Source of the DNA: an uncultured Clostridia bacterium
Lineage (GTDB): Bacteria; Bacillota; Clostridia; Christensenellales; UBA1242
DNA length: 64,000 nucleotides
Assembly (NCBI GenBank): GCA_934777435.1
Contig: CAKVNK010000001.1
Coordinates: 372,001 to 436,000, forward strand
Direction: 5' to 3'
Shown: positions 9,313 through 17,737 of the stretch, piece after piece
How positions within the stretch are numbered: the stretch's first letter is position 1
How the letters are laid out: each line of letters starts with the position of its first letter
Program-made: the position numbers and the translations under genes
Notes under the pieces: generated by a model
Told to the model about the DNA's origin: nothing
Seen by the model: only the letters and a program-made list of their open reading frames with translations
Database searches by the model: none

Positions 9313-9664
9313 AGTGATTGCCAAGGCTTTTAACAAACGTGAACATCACCAAATTGCCACACATCATGCAGAAATTTTAGCAATTCAAAAAGCAAACAAA
9401 AAATTAAAATCTTGGCGTTTAGATGATTGTGATTTATTTGTCACCCTTGAACCATGCCCTATGTGTGCTGGTGCAATTTTAAATGCAAGAATTAAAAATG
9501 TTTATTACGCAACAGCAGATGAACAAAGTGGCGGACTTACAAAATTCAATCTTTCATCAAGTCTTAATCACACAATCAACGCCTTTCAGATGAAGGAATT
9601 TGAGCAAGAGAACAAAACTATAATTCAATCGTTTTTTAAAGAGAAAAGAAAAAAAGCAAAGTGA
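9209..9664 (+). CDS. tadA: tRNA adenosine(34) deaminase TadA
   Basis: A 151-residue zinc deaminase that converts A34 to inosine in tRNA-Arg(ACG). It has the full motif set: KGEVPVGAVIV, HAEILAI (zinc His and proton-shuttle Glu) and PCPMCAGA (two zinc Cys). The ATG at 9209 gives the usual TadA N-terminus (MEKYNSPMQLATMLAYKAKQ), which justifies accepting the 104-bp overlap with the carboxypeptidase gene. The stop TGA lies inside the loop of an intrinsic terminator. Confidence 0.93.
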   Translation: MEKYNSPMQLATMLAYKAKQKGEVPVGAVIVKNGKVIAKAFNKREHHQIATHHAEILAIQKANKKLKSWRLDDCDLFVTLEPCPMCAGAILNARIKNVYYATADEQSGGLTKFNLSSSLNHTINAFQMKEFEQENKTIIQSFFKEKRKKAK

Positions 9665-9677
9665 TTTGCTTTTTTTG
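9650..9677 (+). terminator. intrinsic terminator overlapping the tadA stop
   Basis: An 11-bp stem AAAAAAGCAAA (9650-9660) pairs with TTTGCTTTTTT (9665-9675) around a GTGA loop that contains the stop codon. Confidence 0.8.
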
Positions 9678-9850
9678 TTTATAAATTCAAAAACTAAATG
9701 AAAATTATAAAAAATCTAAATAAAATTTAATTTTTATAAAATTTTTTATAAATGTTTAATTTTTTACTCGTTTTTACAATATTTTTAATAATTTTTTATT
9801 GTTATTTTAATATTTTTTAATTTTTTTAATTTCAAAACACAAAGTAGAGT

Positions 9851-10123
9851 CTATTTCACACTGCGTTTCAAATTATCGCTAGCCTTAAAAACCGGTGCAC
9901 GGCGTTCTTCCGCTAAATATGTTTTACCAGTTTGAAAACTATACATAGGTTTTGGTTTAACTTGATTCACCTTAAATTTGCCAAAGTTGGAAAGTGTCAC
10001 ACTGTCGCCGTTTCTAAGTGCGTCTTTAATAACCCCAACTATTGTTTCCAAGCAAAGTTTGCAATCTTTTTTTGTTAAACCAGTTTTTAAATTAACTTGA
10101 TTGATAAATTCATTTTTATTCAT
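9851..10123 (-). CDS. hup: HU-family DNA-binding protein
   Basis: A 90-residue histone-like protein with the classic HU layout: MNKNEFINQV helix, GLTKKD turn, then the beta-arm region (LSNFGKFKVNQVKPK) and the conserved C-terminal FKASDNLKRSVK. HU dimers bend and compact DNA without sequence specificity. An AAGGAG lies 5 nt before the ATG. It is monocistronic, in the same orientation as spoVB upstream, after a 58-bp gap. The usual RNP tip motif of the arm is altered here (TYLAEERRAPVFKAS). Confidence 0.95.
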   Translation of the reverse strand: MNKNEFINQVNLKTGLTKKDCKLCLETIVGVIKDALRNGDSVTLSNFGKFKVNQVKPKPMYSFQTGKTYLAEERRAPVFKASDNLKRSVK

Positions 10124-10181
10124 AACAACTCCTTAATTTGGTTGTTACCAATAACACAAAATTTAATCACAAAAGTTAAAT

Positions 10182-11699
10182 TTAACGTTTTATTGTTCCA
10201 TATTTAAGCATGGCTATATCTTTTTTATTGAAAATTTTAAACATAAACAAACTCCCCACATAATTGAGTCCAACCAACATCAAGCCTAAAAGTGAACAGA
10301 TTGCCCCATCGCAAATCATAAACACTGCAACAAGTGTCACCAGCATCACAACATTACAAAGCAAAAGTTTACACATAAATATATAGTCAAATTTCAATGG
10401 AAAACTTAAACCAATTTCAATATGATTCAAAACCATTGCAGTCACATAACAAGTAGTATTACCTATTGCCAAAGCATAAATATTAATCATTGCACTTGGC
10501 ATAAAGGTTAGTTGAATAACATATTTCACAACAACCGCTATTATCAAATTTCTTATAGTTGTAAACCTTTTATCGATTGCCTGCAAACAACTTGAATATA
10601 GTTGATTGATTGCCAAAAACACAACACCAAGCCCACTTATTGCCAACAACCTATATGCCAAATTTAAACCTTCCACACCGTAACCTGAAAGTCTGTTTGC
10701 ATATAAAATTGTTATCAATTTATCTGGTATTAATAAAAAGCAAATAACACATGGCAACGTGATTATAAGCACAATTTTAAGCCCTAAAGCAATTTTGTGT
10801 GTCTTGTTATAAATGTGTCCTTTTGCTGTTAAACTTGGCAATAAAACGCTTGCTATTGCAAACGAAAATATTGTTGGCAAACTTATCAGCGAACCAACCG
10901 CACCCGATTCCACACCATACATAAAAATTGACATTTGCCTGCTAAAATTTATAGCAAGCAAATTAACTACTAGTAAACTATCCACAAAGCCAGTGATTGG
11001 TAAAATAACATTTGTGAGTGTTATTGGCCAAACATCTTTAAAAATCTCTTTAACCGACAATTTTTCATGTGTTTCATTGTTCGTTGGTGGATTCTTCTTC
11101 AAATAAATAAGCAAAGTTGCAAGTGAAAATAACTCACTAATTGCAATAGCCACCATTGCCCCAACTATTGACGCAAACAGGCTAATTTTAACCAACACAA
11201 CACACATTGTTAAGCCAAAAGTCAATTTGACAAATTGTTCTATAATATTTGAAACCATGCTTGGCGTAAAATATCCCGCACCTTGAAAATATCCACGCAG
11301 CACACTGCTTGCACTGATTAATATTAATGTTGGTGCTAACACTACATAACAAACCCAAATCTCAGTTGACCCTTGAAGCGTTGCAAGCGGTTTACTAACT
11401 ATCACTAAAACAAAGCCCAAAGCGAGTGCAATTAAACTTGTTGTTAACAAACATTTTTTTACAATTTGCGATTGATTGTTTTTATACCTTGAAATAACTT
11501 TTGATATTGCCATTGGCAAGCCTGCCGTAGCAATAACCACGCATAAAGAATATAGCGGAAAAGCCAACTGATAAAGTCCGATTCCTTCTCCACCCAAAAT
11601 ACGTGTTAAAACAATGCGGTATATTGCACTAAAAATTTTAGCCAACACACCACCTATTGAAAGAATCAAAGCACCTGAAAATAAATTATTCTTTTTCAT
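10182..11699 (-). CDS. spoVB: SpoVB-like polysaccharide/lipid II flippase
   Basis: A 505-residue MOP-superfamily transporter with about 14 transmembrane helices. The N-terminus (GALILSIGGVLAKIFSAIYR then GEGIGLYQLAFPLYSL) is typical of SpoVB, the stage V sporulation protein thought to flip lipid-linked peptidoglycan precursors for cortex synthesis; MurJ/Wzx relatives share the fold. An ATG at 11699 is preferred over a TTG 21 bp upstream, although neither has a good ribosome-binding site. Divergent from dus across an AT-rich gap. Confidence 0.85.
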   Translation of the reverse strand: MKKNNLFSGALILSIGGVLAKIFSAIYRIVLTRILGGEGIGLYQLAFPLYSLCVVIATAGLPMAISKVISRYKNNQSQIVKKCLLTTSLIALALGFVLVIVSKPLATLQGSTEIWVCYVVLAPTLILISASSVLRGYFQGAGYFTPSMVSNIIEQFVKLTFGLTMCVVLVKISLFASIVGAMVAIAISELFSLATLLIYLKKNPPTNNETHEKLSVKEIFKDVWPITLTNVILPITGFVDSLLVVNLLAINFSRQMSIFMYGVESGAVGSLISLPTIFSFAIASVLLPSLTAKGHIYNKTHKIALGLKIVLIITLPCVICFLLIPDKLITILYANRLSGYGVEGLNLAYRLLAISGLGVVFLAINQLYSSCLQAIDKRFTTIRNLIIAVVVKYVIQLTFMPSAMINIYALAIGNTTCYVTAMVLNHIEIGLSFPLKFDYIFMCKLLLCNVVMLVTLVAVFMICDGAICSLLGLMLVGLNYVGSLFMFKIFNKKDIAMLKYGTIKR

Positions 11700-12025
11700 A
11701 ACAATATTTTTTACAATCAAAATAAAAATATTTATTTATCTATATTAAAATTTAAATCAAAAAATAAATATTTAATTTAAAAATTTAATAAAAATTATTC
11801 AAAACCCTTAAAAAATAGTATTTTTCAATATATTTAAGTGTTTTTTTAATATATTTAAATTATTTTTTATAAATTATTTATGTGAATTATAATAATTTTA
11901 GATTATATTTTTTATTAACTTAAAGCCTATAAAAAATCACTGCAAGCATAAATTTAAAAAATATTTATCATTTACAAACTTAAAAAACACTAGGAAATTT
12001 TTTACAATTTTTATATAATAATATT
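11700..12025. other. AT-rich divergent intergenic region between spoVB and dus
   Basis: 326 bp of almost pure A/T with many TTTAAATATT-like stretches. It must hold promoters for both flanking genes. The only recognisable element is a TATAAT at 12014-12019, only 6 bp before the dus ATG, which would give a leaderless transcript. No convincing -35 box accompanies it, and in sequence this AT-rich the match could be chance. Confidence 0.4.
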
Positions 12026-12940
12026 ATGAAATTAAAATTCAACAAGTTCATCTATGCACTTGCTCCCATGGCAGGTGTAACTGATTTTGCATTTAGAAAA
12101 ATATGTGCAGACTTTGGTGCAGACATGGTTGTTACTGAAATGATAAGTTTAAAAGCATTTGAAAATAACAGCCGTCAAACATCAAAAATGTTAAGAGAAG
12201 AAGCCAACGCAATATGCGGTTGTCAAGTGTTTTTTCATGATCCTAATATTGCTCATCTTGTTGCAGATAAACAGTTTGAAAAATTTGATTTTATAGATTT
12301 AAACTGTGGTTGCCCAGCACCCAAAATTGTTAAGAACAAAGATGGCAGTGCAATGATGAAAGATATTGATAATTCACGTGAAGTCATTTCTGCCCTTGTT
12401 AAAAGTACAAGCAAACCAGTATCAGTTAAATTTAGGCTTGGTATCGACGGCAATGAAAACTATTTAGAATTTGCCAAAATGTGTGAACAATGTGGTGTTG
12501 CTTTTGTAACTTTGCATGCCCGCACACGTGAACAAGGCTATGCTGGAAATGTGGATAAAGACGCATATAAAAAACTTATTAATGCTGTTAATATCCCTGT
12601 GTTTTGGTCTGGTGATATTATATCCAAACAAGATGCAGAATTTGCAAAATCTATTGGTTGTGCTGGTGTTATGATTGGACGTTCTGCAATGGGTTGCCCT
12701 GAAATATTTTGCGAATTTAAAGGCACAAATAAACCATACAGCAAAAAACAAGCAATTCAAACACATTTGGAATTGTTAAAAACATATTTTAGAACTGAAA
12801 AAACATTAGTTGCATATTTTAAAAAACACCTTATGTGGTATGTTAAAAATGAACCTCTTGCAACGAAAAAGCGATTGGAAATTATGCAATACACCAATCT
12901 TGAAGAGATTGAAAATCTTATTTCTCTTTTACCAGATTAA
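12026..12940 (+). CDS. dus: tRNA-dihydrouridine synthase (DusB-like)
   Basis: A 304-residue FMN-dependent TIM-barrel enzyme that reduces uridines in the tRNA D-loop with NADPH. Key segments are all present: ALAPMAGVTDFAFR at the N-terminus, LNCGCPAPKIVKNKDGSAMM (substrate loop with the catalytic Cys), VSVKFRLG, TLHARTREQGYAG and GVMIGRSAMGCPEIF. Length and motifs match DusB. No Shine-Dalgarno sequence is visible before the ATG. Genes on both sides are separately transcribed. Confidence 0.93.
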   Translation: MKLKFNKFIYALAPMAGVTDFAFRKICADFGADMVVTEMISLKAFENNSRQTSKMLREEANAICGCQVFFHDPNIAHLVADKQFEKFDFIDLNCGCPAPKIVKNKDGSAMMKDIDNSREVISALVKSTSKPVSVKFRLGIDGNENYLEFAKMCEQCGVAFVTLHARTREQGYAGNVDKDAYKKLINAVNIPVFWSGDIISKQDAEFAKSIGCAGVMIGRSAMGCPEIFCEFKGTNKPYSKKQAIQTHLELLKTYFRTEKTLVAYFKKHLMWYVKNEPLATKKRLEIMQYTNLEEIENLISLLPD

Positions 12941-13066
12941 AATATCTAGCCTTTACAATCAAAAATGTTAATTCTATAACCACATATAAAATTTGCATTT
13001 ATATAAACTTAAATATCTATTTAACATTAATTAAAAAACAATATCTACAAAGCAAAATATATCAAC

Positions 13067-13657
13067 ATGCTAAAAATAAAATATATTGACAATTCAACAA
13101 TAAAGCAGTTTAACACAAACCAAATAGGTTGTGCATATTTTTCAACTCGCTTTAACGAATACTCACAGCAACAAAACAAGTTAAATGTATATTGTGAATA
13201 TGTTTTGCTTAAAAATTTATTAAAATCTATAAATATCGATTTAGATAAGCAAACCATTATAAAAATATCATCTGGTAAGCCTATTTTTGATAACTTAAAG
13301 ATATTTTTTAACATATCACACAGCAAAGATCTTGTTGCTGTTGCGATTTCAAGCAATCCTATTGGTATTGACATACAAGCAATCAGCCCATACAACGCAA
13401 AAGTAGCACAAAAATATTTTAACACTGATGAACTTACTGTTATAGAGAAATCAAAAAATAAAGATATTCAGTTTACTAAATATTGGACAAAATATGAGAG
13501 CATGTTAAAACTTTTTGGCTCTCGCAAAGAGATGTTGAATAAAAATGTAAAAGTTAACACAAAGTTCAAAAACGTTAAAGATTTAAACAATACCAAATAC
13601 AGTCTTTGCATTTCCACATCAAAACATATTTCACTTGACAATCCCACCACTCTATGA
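13067..13657 (+). CDS. 4'-phosphopantetheinyl transferase superfamily protein
   Basis: A 196-residue Sfp-like protein. It carries KPIFDNLKIFFNISHSKDL (the ISHS substrate-positioning motif), IGIDIQ (Mg-binding Asp pair) and the FTKYWTKYESMLK helix with the W-x-x-K-E-type motif (here WTKYES, where the usual Lys/Glu pair is partly changed). Sfp-like enzymes transfer 4'-phosphopantetheine from CoA to a Ser of a carrier protein. No carrier gene is adjacent; a second transferase at 45131 sits in the dlt operon. It is the last chromosomal gene before the tRNA-Arg integration site. No Shine-Dalgarno is seen. Confidence 0.8.
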   Translation: MLKIKYIDNSTIKQFNTNQIGCAYFSTRFNEYSQQQNKLNVYCEYVLLKNLLKSINIDLDKQTIIKISSGKPIFDNLKIFFNISHSKDLVAVAISSNPIGIDIQAISPYNAKVAQKYFNTDELTVIEKSKNKDIQFTKYWTKYESMLKLFGSRKEMLNKNVKVNTKFKNVKDLNNTKYSLCISTSKHISLDNPTTL

Positions 13658-13754
13658 TAACATATAAGCGTTTTAAAATTCTTGTTGACTAACATTAATG
13701 AATAACACAAACAACATTTGAATATTTAATTTTAAACCAAATTAAAACCAATAT

Positions 13755-13793
13755 GTTCTCGTAGTAAAACGGATATTACGGAGCCCTCCTAAG
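13755..13793 (+). pseudogene. 5' half of chromosomal tRNA-Arg(CCT), split by the element
   Basis: The stretch folds as the 5' half of a tRNA: acceptor strand GTTCTCG (13755-13761), TA, D stem GTAA/TTAC with loop AACGGATA containing the invariant GG, base 26 G, anticodon stem GAGCC (13781-13785) and anticodon loop CTCCTAA (13786-13792). The matching 3' half (anticodon stem GGCTT, T arm, acceptor CGAGAAC, ACCA) is at 27995-28038. GAGCC pairs with GGCTT (one G-U) and GTTCTCG pairs fully with CGAGAAC. The gene was cut at the anticodon loop and is non-functional as it stands. Confidence 0.92.
13786..13793 (+). other. attL core CTCCTAAG
   Basis: Left copy of the 8-bp direct repeat; it spans the anticodon loop of the split tRNA plus one base. 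Identity between the two ends stops on both sides (C/G before, T/G after). Confidence 0.85.
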
Positions 13794-13810
13794 TATCGAC
13801 TTGTACAAAA

Positions 13811-13820
13811 TAAAAATCGC
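13811..13820 (+). repeat. left copy of terminal inverted motif (possible integrase arm site)
   Basis: TAAAAATCGC at 13811-13820 is the exact reverse complement of GCGATTTTTA at 27951-27960 near the other end. Further TTGCGATT at about 13856 repeats the core of the motif on the left. Such sites near both ends fit arm-type binding sites of tyrosine integrases; this role is inferred. Confidence 0.4.
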
Positions 13821-13918
13821 TAAATATCCCTAAAATACGGACAATTTGCGATTACTTCAAACTCACACAAAACCAAAGTTCACCAAAAATTCACCCAAGC
13901 ACCAATAAAACCCATTAT

Positions 13919-13995
<77 letters not shown>

Positions 13996-14005
13996 ATTCC
14001 AAAAG

Positions 14006-14036
14006 AAAAAAGACGGCTTATTTAGTCGTCTTTTTC
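14006..14036. terminator. terminator shared by the element tRNA and kwaA-like gene
   Basis: AAAAAGACG (14007-14015) pairs with CGTCTTTTT (14027-14035). A-runs and T-runs flank the hairpin on both strands, so it can stop the tRNA transcript (+) and the converging kwaA-like transcript (-). Confidence 0.8.
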
Positions 14037-14611
14037 TGTGATATTCTTACTATATCCGAACGATTAGATTTTATTTTTATTATTTTATTAATATACATAT
14101 CAACATTTTTTGCGAATATGTAAAGCGTTTTTTCTTCTTTGTCTTTCAACGACATACATTTACATTCGTAAATTCTATATTTTAAAATGTTTAATGTGGG
14201 ATTAATATAATACAAGTTTTCTCTTATATAAATAAATCCAAGTAGTAAATGTATCATACATATGAAAATACAATCAAATAGCAAATCTGTGTAGGGTACA
14301 GCAAAGGCTGTTAAAACCAACAAAGAAAAATGAGTAAAATATTGTTCTCCTGTATGATTTTTGCATTCAACTATTTTGTACTCTATTCCTAGTGAACTCT
14401 GTTTAAATTTTAATGTTTTAAAAAATATTAAAACGGAGGCTATCATGCCTATGAAAGTTAATAGTGTAACAATCCCAAAGCAAATCCATGATCCTAAATT
14501 CATTGTATAATCACTATTTATTAAATAATCTGGAATCATTCTTATCAAGAATATTATGTTCATAAAACATACAGCCATTAAATAATAAAAGATTTTTTCA
14601 ATTATTCTCAT
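14018..14611 (-). CDS. kwaA: KwaA-like membrane protein of a Kiwa defence system
   Basis: A 197-residue protein with four predicted transmembrane helices (about 7-27, 40-65, 95-115, 117-135) and a soluble C-terminal tail of about 50 residues. Central and C-terminal patterns (GEQYFTHFSLLVL, then GFIYIRENLYYINPTLNIL) match my recollection of the KwaA family. KwaA is the membrane subunit that senses phage attack and works with KwaB. The gene overlaps kwaB by four bases (ATGA). Its order, kwaB before kwaA, is the reverse of the common one. A homologue without partner lies at 51543. Assignment rests on pattern plus partner, not on a search. Confidence 0.65.
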   Translation of the reverse strand: MRIIEKIFYYLMAVCFMNIIFLIRMIPDYLINSDYTMNLGSWICFGIVTLLTFIGMIASVLIFFKTLKFKQSSLGIEYKIVECKNHTGEQYFTHFSLLVLTAFAVPYTDLLFDCIFICMIHLLLGFIYIRENLYYINPTLNILKYRIYECKCMSLKDKEEKTLYIFAKNVDMYINKIIKIKSNRSDIVRISQKKTTK

Positions 14612-15552
14612 TCTTCTACCTTATCTTCAAATATATTATATTTCAATTCTTTCGAGATTAAGTTGATAATTTTTTTACCATTCTTTTTAGTTACGTTTAA
14701 CAAATCTTCTTTAAAATCTTCTTCACTAAACACATTTCTACATTTATCTAAAATACGATTTTTTAAATCTTTGGGATCAAATGCTTCTATTGCATTTAAA
14801 TAACTAGTATCTTTACTAATTTTTGCAATTCCTCTATATGCATATTTATTTTTTAATAAATCCATAAATTTATCTGCATTATAAAATATTTTCCATTTTG
14901 AAACATGTTCAGATGCTGTTTTCATTGCTGTTTCTTTCAAATTTTCATCATAATCAAATATAGAGTTGAATCTTGTTTCACTTAATATATACACATTATC
15001 ATTTAAGATGACAACATCTATATTATAATTTAATGTTAATGCCTTTGTATTCTCTTTTTCTTTAAAGCGACCATATTCTTCTAAGAATAATCGTTTATAT
15101 TTCAATACTTTTTGTGTGTTTTGATATTTTGAAACAAAATAGCAATAAGAATCATCCGTTGTGTCTTTTATTTCAGTTACATAAAGATTTAATTCTTCAT
15201 TATTATACGATAATTTTTCACTAGTATTTAATGTGTAGATATCTCTTTGCGATAGATTTCCACAACTATTTATTGTTTTGCATATAGCATCCCATCTTTT
15301 TTCAATTGACGATAAATTAAGAACTGGCAATGCACTATTATCATTCCCATTCGGATTATAGTTTTTTACTTCTCTATTGATAAATCCATATAAATAGTCA
15401 TTGTAGTCTTTTAACAATGAAGAATTAATATCGTCTGGCAATAAAACCGCATTGTTAAGTTTCTCGCTTCTTGCATCGAATTTAACTAAATATATATTAA
15501 TTTCACAATGCTTTAATTTATCAATTATATCAGTAATAACTATATTTTCCAT
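14608..15552 (-). CDS. kwaB: KwaB-like protein (DUF4868-type) of a Kiwa defence system
   Basis: A 314-residue soluble protein. The segment LTLNYNIDVVILNDNVYI followed by FNSIFDYDENLKETA resembles the core of DUF4868, the domain of KwaB, which binds DNA and acts on phage replication in Kiwa systems. The predicted size equals KwaB (about 315 residues). It is the first gene of a two-gene unit with the KwaA-like membrane protein. The C-terminus is divergent. AAGGAG precedes the ATG and an extended -10 (TGTTATAAT on the minus strand) lies at 15574-15582. If not Kiwa, it is at least a conserved two-gene membrane/soluble module on a defence element. Confidence 0.6.
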   Translation of the reverse strand: MENIVITDIIDKLKHCEINIYLVKFDARSEKLNNAVLLPDDINSSLLKDYNDYLYGFINREVKNYNPNGNDNSALPVLNLSSIEKRWDAICKTINSCGNLSQRDIYTLNTSEKLSYNNEELNLYVTEIKDTTDDSYCYFVSKYQNTQKVLKYKRLFLEEYGRFKEKENTKALTLNYNIDVVILNDNVYILSETRFNSIFDYDENLKETAMKTASEHVSKWKIFYNADKFMDLLKNKYAYRGIAKISKDTSYLNAIEAFDPKDLKNRILDKCRNVFSEEDFKEDLLNVTKKNGKKIINLISKELKYNIFEDKVEE

Positions 15553-15573
15553 AATATCTCCTTAAGTTAAGAT

Positions 15574-15582
15574 ATTATAACA
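15574..15582 (-). promoter_or_regulatory. extended -10 promoter of the kwaB-kwaA unit
   Basis: On the minus strand TGTTATAAT gives an extended -10 (TG-N-TATAAT) 22 bp before the kwaB start; a TTGACA upstream of it is only 10 bp away, too close to serve as its -35. Confidence 0.45.
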
Positions 15583-15616
15583 TAAATTATGTCAAATTAC
15601 CATACATGTTGCCAAT

Positions 15617-17008
15617 TTATTCAAATATTTTATTTATTACTTCACTTGCATGTATATCACTATTCTTTAGAAAGTGGCTATAGAAATCACTGGTGGTTGA
15701 GGCTTTGCTGTGGCCAGCTCTGGCTGATACAGTCTTCATATCTACGCCCGCCATTAGTTGCAATGTTATGTTTGTATGGCGAAGTGAGTGGAGTGTAACG
15801 ATTGGCAGTCCTGCTCGTGCAAGAGTTTTTTGTAACCATACTCGTAGCAGTCCTGGGCAGATATCTTTGCCGTCTTCTGTGCAGAATAGTCTATCTGTGT
15901 CGCCAAACCTATCACCAAGATACTTCTTCTGGTTTTGCCACCAAGCTTCGTATTCGTGTAAGCATTCAATAAGTTTGTCTGGCATTGAGATTGTGCGTTT
16001 TTAATTTTCTGTCTTTGGCTCTTTGGTGATTATTCCAAACCCAACTATATCTTGAACAGATCTTGCTATTGTCATTGTTTTGTTTGAATAATCTATATCT
16101 TTCCATCCAAGACCTGCAAGTTCGCCACGTCTTATGCCCATAAAGAGTGCTATTAGCAAGGCGATTTTCCATCTTGGATTATCTAGTTTGTCTAGATACA
16201 CAGCCAGTTGTTTTGCTTCTTTGTCATTAAGTATCTTAACTTCTTTTTTGTGTCCTTGAATTGGTGCAATGTAATCACGAGATGCAAAGTTGTGTTCAAC
16301 TAATCTTTGCCTTTTCGCATCGGCTAGAATTGTTGCTAATATGCGTTTAAGTTTGAGTATAGTTTCTTTTGCGTACGGGCGACTAATTACTTTAACATCA
16401 AACCACTCATCAAAGTCTAAGTTGAGTGCACTACATATTGTTTTTGCGCTATCAATCCTTATGCCATTACCAACTGTGGCTGAGTAATAGATTGATCTAG
16501 AGATGCCACTATTTCTAGTAGCATCAATCAGTTTTATACAGTGAGATTTTAAATATTGAGTTAAATCTCGTTTGAGTATTGCATATCTTTGTTCATATTT
16601 CTTAGCCATCATTTCATCTAGGAAACCTTGCACCATGACTGGTGTTATTTGGTTAAGTTTAATATTCCCAAAGTATGCCTCAAACTTTCTAATATTGTCT
16701 CTGCCTTTTATGTAGTAGTTTAGCGATCTTGTATTTTTAATCTTTTCAAGCCACTTATTGGCATAATCTATAAAAGTTATGTCGTTATCTACTGTAAGCA
16801 TACCGTTTAGTTGTTTTTTGAATTTATCTTCAAAGTCCAAGCAAACTCTTTGCAATTCTTTCTTGGCTTGAATTTCGGTTAACTCGTTTGGTTTCCTCCA
16901 ACACATTGATTTCGCCACAAATTGTCCAGTCCTTAGATCTTTTGCTTTTACTTGTATTCTATATGATATTGATCCGTCATTTAGTTTTTTCTTTCTAACG
17001 CAATCCAT
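15617..17008 (-). pseudogene. int: tyrosine integrase interrupted by one in-frame TAA
   Basis: A 464-codon phage-type integrase: N-terminal AP2-like arm-binding region, core-binding domain, then the catalytic domain with GIRRGEL (Arg294) before and LRHTN, AGHSKASTT and FYSH (catalytic Tyr) after a single TAA at 16003-16001. The frame continues unchanged across the stop (KTEN-stop-KRTISMPDKL), so one substitution explains it (for example TCA or CAA to TAA). Residues about 148-205 form an XRE-like helix-turn-helix inserted in the core-binding domain (IDATRNSGISRS, IDSAKTICSALNLDFDEWF). As written, the product lacks half the active site; the element would be trapped unless the stop is read through. 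Confidence 0.85.
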
Positions 17009-17022
17009 TTTATTTCTCCCTT

Positions 17023-17241
17023 TTATCTAATAATTACTTGTTCCATTGGTAGTTCATAATCTTTGCTCTGCAAGAAGGCAAGCAGTGAATCATAGTCAAT
17101 TAATACCTTCTTTCCAGTTTTAATTGATCTAATTTTGTATCCATCTGCCAACTTTCTTATTAAGAATTCACTTAGTCCAGTGTTTGGATCTTCTTGTTTA
17201 ATCATTTGTAATGTTTCTTTAATTGTTCTAATTCTTTGCAT
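17023..17241 (-). CDS. xis: excisionase-like winged-helix DNA-binding protein
   Basis: A 72-residue protein with the MerR/excisionase fold: LSEFLIRKLADGYKIRSIKTGKKVLIDYDSLLAFL matches the HTH-plus-wing layout of small excisionases that steer tyrosine integrases. It sits 14 bp upstream of the integrase in the same direction. The start is the ATG at 17241 because GGAGG precedes it by a few bases; an upstream in-frame ATG would add 25 unrelated residues. The ribosome-binding site overlaps one arm of an inverted repeat (17248-17270). Confidence 0.75.
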   Translation of the reverse strand: MQRIRTIKETLQMIKQEDPNTGLSEFLIRKLADGYKIRSIKTGKKVLIDYDSLLAFLQSKDYELPMEQVIIR

Positions 17242-17247
17242 TATTCC

Positions 17248-17270
17248 TCCAGGTGCTGTCACTACCTGGA
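17248..17270 (-). promoter_or_regulatory. inverted repeat over the excisionase ribosome-binding site
   Basis: TCCAGGT (17248-17254) and ACCTGGA (17264-17270) form a perfect 7-bp inverted repeat with a 9-bp centre immediately in front of the excisionase gene; its arm overlaps the GGAGG. It could be an operator (autoregulation) or an RNA hairpin that hides the ribosome-binding site. Confidence 0.45.
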
Positions 17271-17737
17271 CTTGCATTCTTATGCGAAACAAAAAGTACC
17301 GCAAAAGAGTATACAAGTCCAGTGAAACAGCAAAATATATTCAAAATTAAACTCTGTATCTTTGAATTCTTTTTTGCTTTGTTTCTGTTTATATTTGTAT
17401 CTCTGTTATCTTGGTCAAATTCGTGCCTTCTTTGATTTTTTAGCAGTCCACTTGACAATTTATTCAAGTCAAGATTTATCGCTCCTAAAACTTGAAATGA
17501 CGGCTTATGTTTTCATAAAATTGCCAACTGAAATATTACATATTTGAACTATTTTGATTTAGATTTGATTGTTTTTGATTTTTATTTTGAAATCAAAATA
17601 CGCAAAAGCCTTTCTTTTCCTAACTTTTTAATAAAATTTTGAAAAATTTTTTGATTTTTGATTATGCGAAAATTTGCGTGCGACTGCCTGTCCGCTTATT
17701 AAAAACCTTTGGCTAGAGATTTGACCGCCCCTTGGGG
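17271..17737. other. candidate replication or transfer origin region of the element
   Basis: A 467-bp non-coding stretch between the excisionase and the initiator-like gene. Five direct copies of TTTGATT occur at about 17553, 17564, 17574, 17649 and 17657, plus one inverted copy (AATCAAA, about 17592). CGCAAA (17601) and TTTGCG (17672) form a wide inverted pair. A GC-rich block (CCCCTTGGGG at 17728-17737) abuts the stop of the initiator-like gene. Iteron-like repeats beside an initiator gene suggest an origin; no experimental motif is recognised. Confidence 0.4.

Noticed and set aside
9665..9850. SRP RNA gene after tadA, a common position in Bacillota
   Set aside because: The stretch is plain A/T-rich sequence without the GGAAR-tetraloop hairpin or a GC-rich stem.
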